A stretch of DNA of 64,000 nt from Primulina eburnea. Lineage: Eukaryota > Streptophyta > Magnoliopsida > Lamiales > Gesneriaceae. The notes beneath the pieces were generated by a model that did not search any database, was not told the DNA's origin, and saw only the letters and a list, made by a program, of their open reading frames with translations. Shown piece by piece: positions 63,454 through 64,000 of the stretch (its first letter is position 1; each line of letters starts with the position of its first letter). The stretch lies in the NCBI RefSeq assembly GCF_022965805.1, contig NC_133109.1, forward strand, positions 1,317,001 to 1,381,000, given 5' to 3'. Both the position numbers and the translations under genes were made by a program.

Positions 63454-64000
63454 TGTCACGCCCCGAAACCCGAGATTGACACCGGCGTCGTTTAACAATC
63501 ACACGATTGAAAACAACCAGCCTCGTAGCATAGCATAAACCTAAAACCAGTTTATTAATCATAATCTCAAAAACCAAAGTCTTTACAACTGAAATAACTA
63601 ATGCGGAAGTGTCTAACATAAAATTGAAAGTACTAAAATTCTAAAAAAAGAATAACATAACTAAACTAAATCACAAACTTCACCATCCCCAAAATTGTTC
63701 AGATTCTTCTTCTTCAACCTGTTCTTCGGATTTATTTGGGGAAGGGTGTAAGGGGTGAGTATTTTGGGAAATACTCAGCAAGTGGGGGAATTTGAATACC
63801 ACATAACATTTTATAACAATTTCGAATCATAACATAGCATGCTTTTCATAATCGTAACATCGTATCTGTAACATAATAACACTGCGATTTTTCACTTTCT
63901 ATGGTTTACTGATATCAGTCCCTAAGTTTTAATTCTCTAAGGGGACGAGACCATAAAACAGTTCTATCCCACTGTTAAGGGCCATATGTTGGAATTCCAC
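63454..64000 (+). mobile_element. Start of another LTR, runs off the window
   Basis: TGTCACGCCCCGAAACCC begins abruptly inside the copia integrase region. This type of start is usual for plant gypsy-like LTRs. GAAATACTCAGCAAGTGGGG (about 63767-63785) is of a kind seen in such LTRs. The other end and the target duplication are outside the window. Confidence 0.55.

Overview
The window is nuclear DNA of a flowering plant. The evidence is AT-rich sequence, four-exon intron-containing genes, TATA boxes, and LTR retrotransposons primed by initiator tRNA-Met. The genes are COMT-type phenolic O-methyltransferases (OMTs), and the retroelement proteins resemble repeat proteins I remember from Lamiales. 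That makes a Lamiales dicot a reasonable but unproven guess. The only intact host genes seen are four tandem, same-strand OMT copies: OMT1 4482-6259, OMT2 9318-11271, OMT3 34591-36399 and OMT4 55205-58344. Each has exons of 404, 311, 65 and about 291 nt and encodes 356-357 residues, with the SAM-binding and catalytic His/Glu residues kept. They differ at substrate-pocket positions and in intron 1 splice donors (GC in copies 1 and 2, GT in copy 3, both in tandem in copy 4).

Layout. 1-3028: 3' end of an LTR retroelement (family C) with a broken non-pol ORF and its 3' LTR. 3029-4403: OMT1 upstream region carrying a small Helitron, a MULE-like MITE and a duplicated core promoter. 6260-9241: AT-rich spacer with a hairpin-flanked minisatellite and retroelement fragments. 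12189-33440: a nest of retroelements. Family B holds solo LTR D, which holds family A, which holds both a solo A LTR and a 9.5-kb non-coding LTR element (E, a LARD). A solo C LTR and a C' fragment follow. 33441-37397: OMT3 and its flanks. 37398-54400: a B fragment, then a tandem array of about 1.75-kb units built from C' LTR plus internal sequence (minus strand). One unit carries a CACTA element; the last internal region is split by a 3.5-kb solo LTR (F), itself carrying a hAT-like MITE. 54401-59546: OMT4, with a 1.27-kb foldback element in intron 3. 59547-64000: nested inverted repeats with a second Helitron, the truncated start of another OMT unit, a decayed Ty1/copia element, and the start of a further LTR.

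How it fits together. OMT flanks, the B remnant and the C' ORF junction recur in the same order between copies 2/3 and 3/4. This suggests the OMT family grew by duplication of segments that already carried retroelements. OMT paralogues provide empty sites that date several insertions relative to the duplications. I see no bacterial-type operon, CRISPR array, rRNA or intact tRNA gene. All boundaries were read by eye without alignment software, so most are good to a few bases at best.
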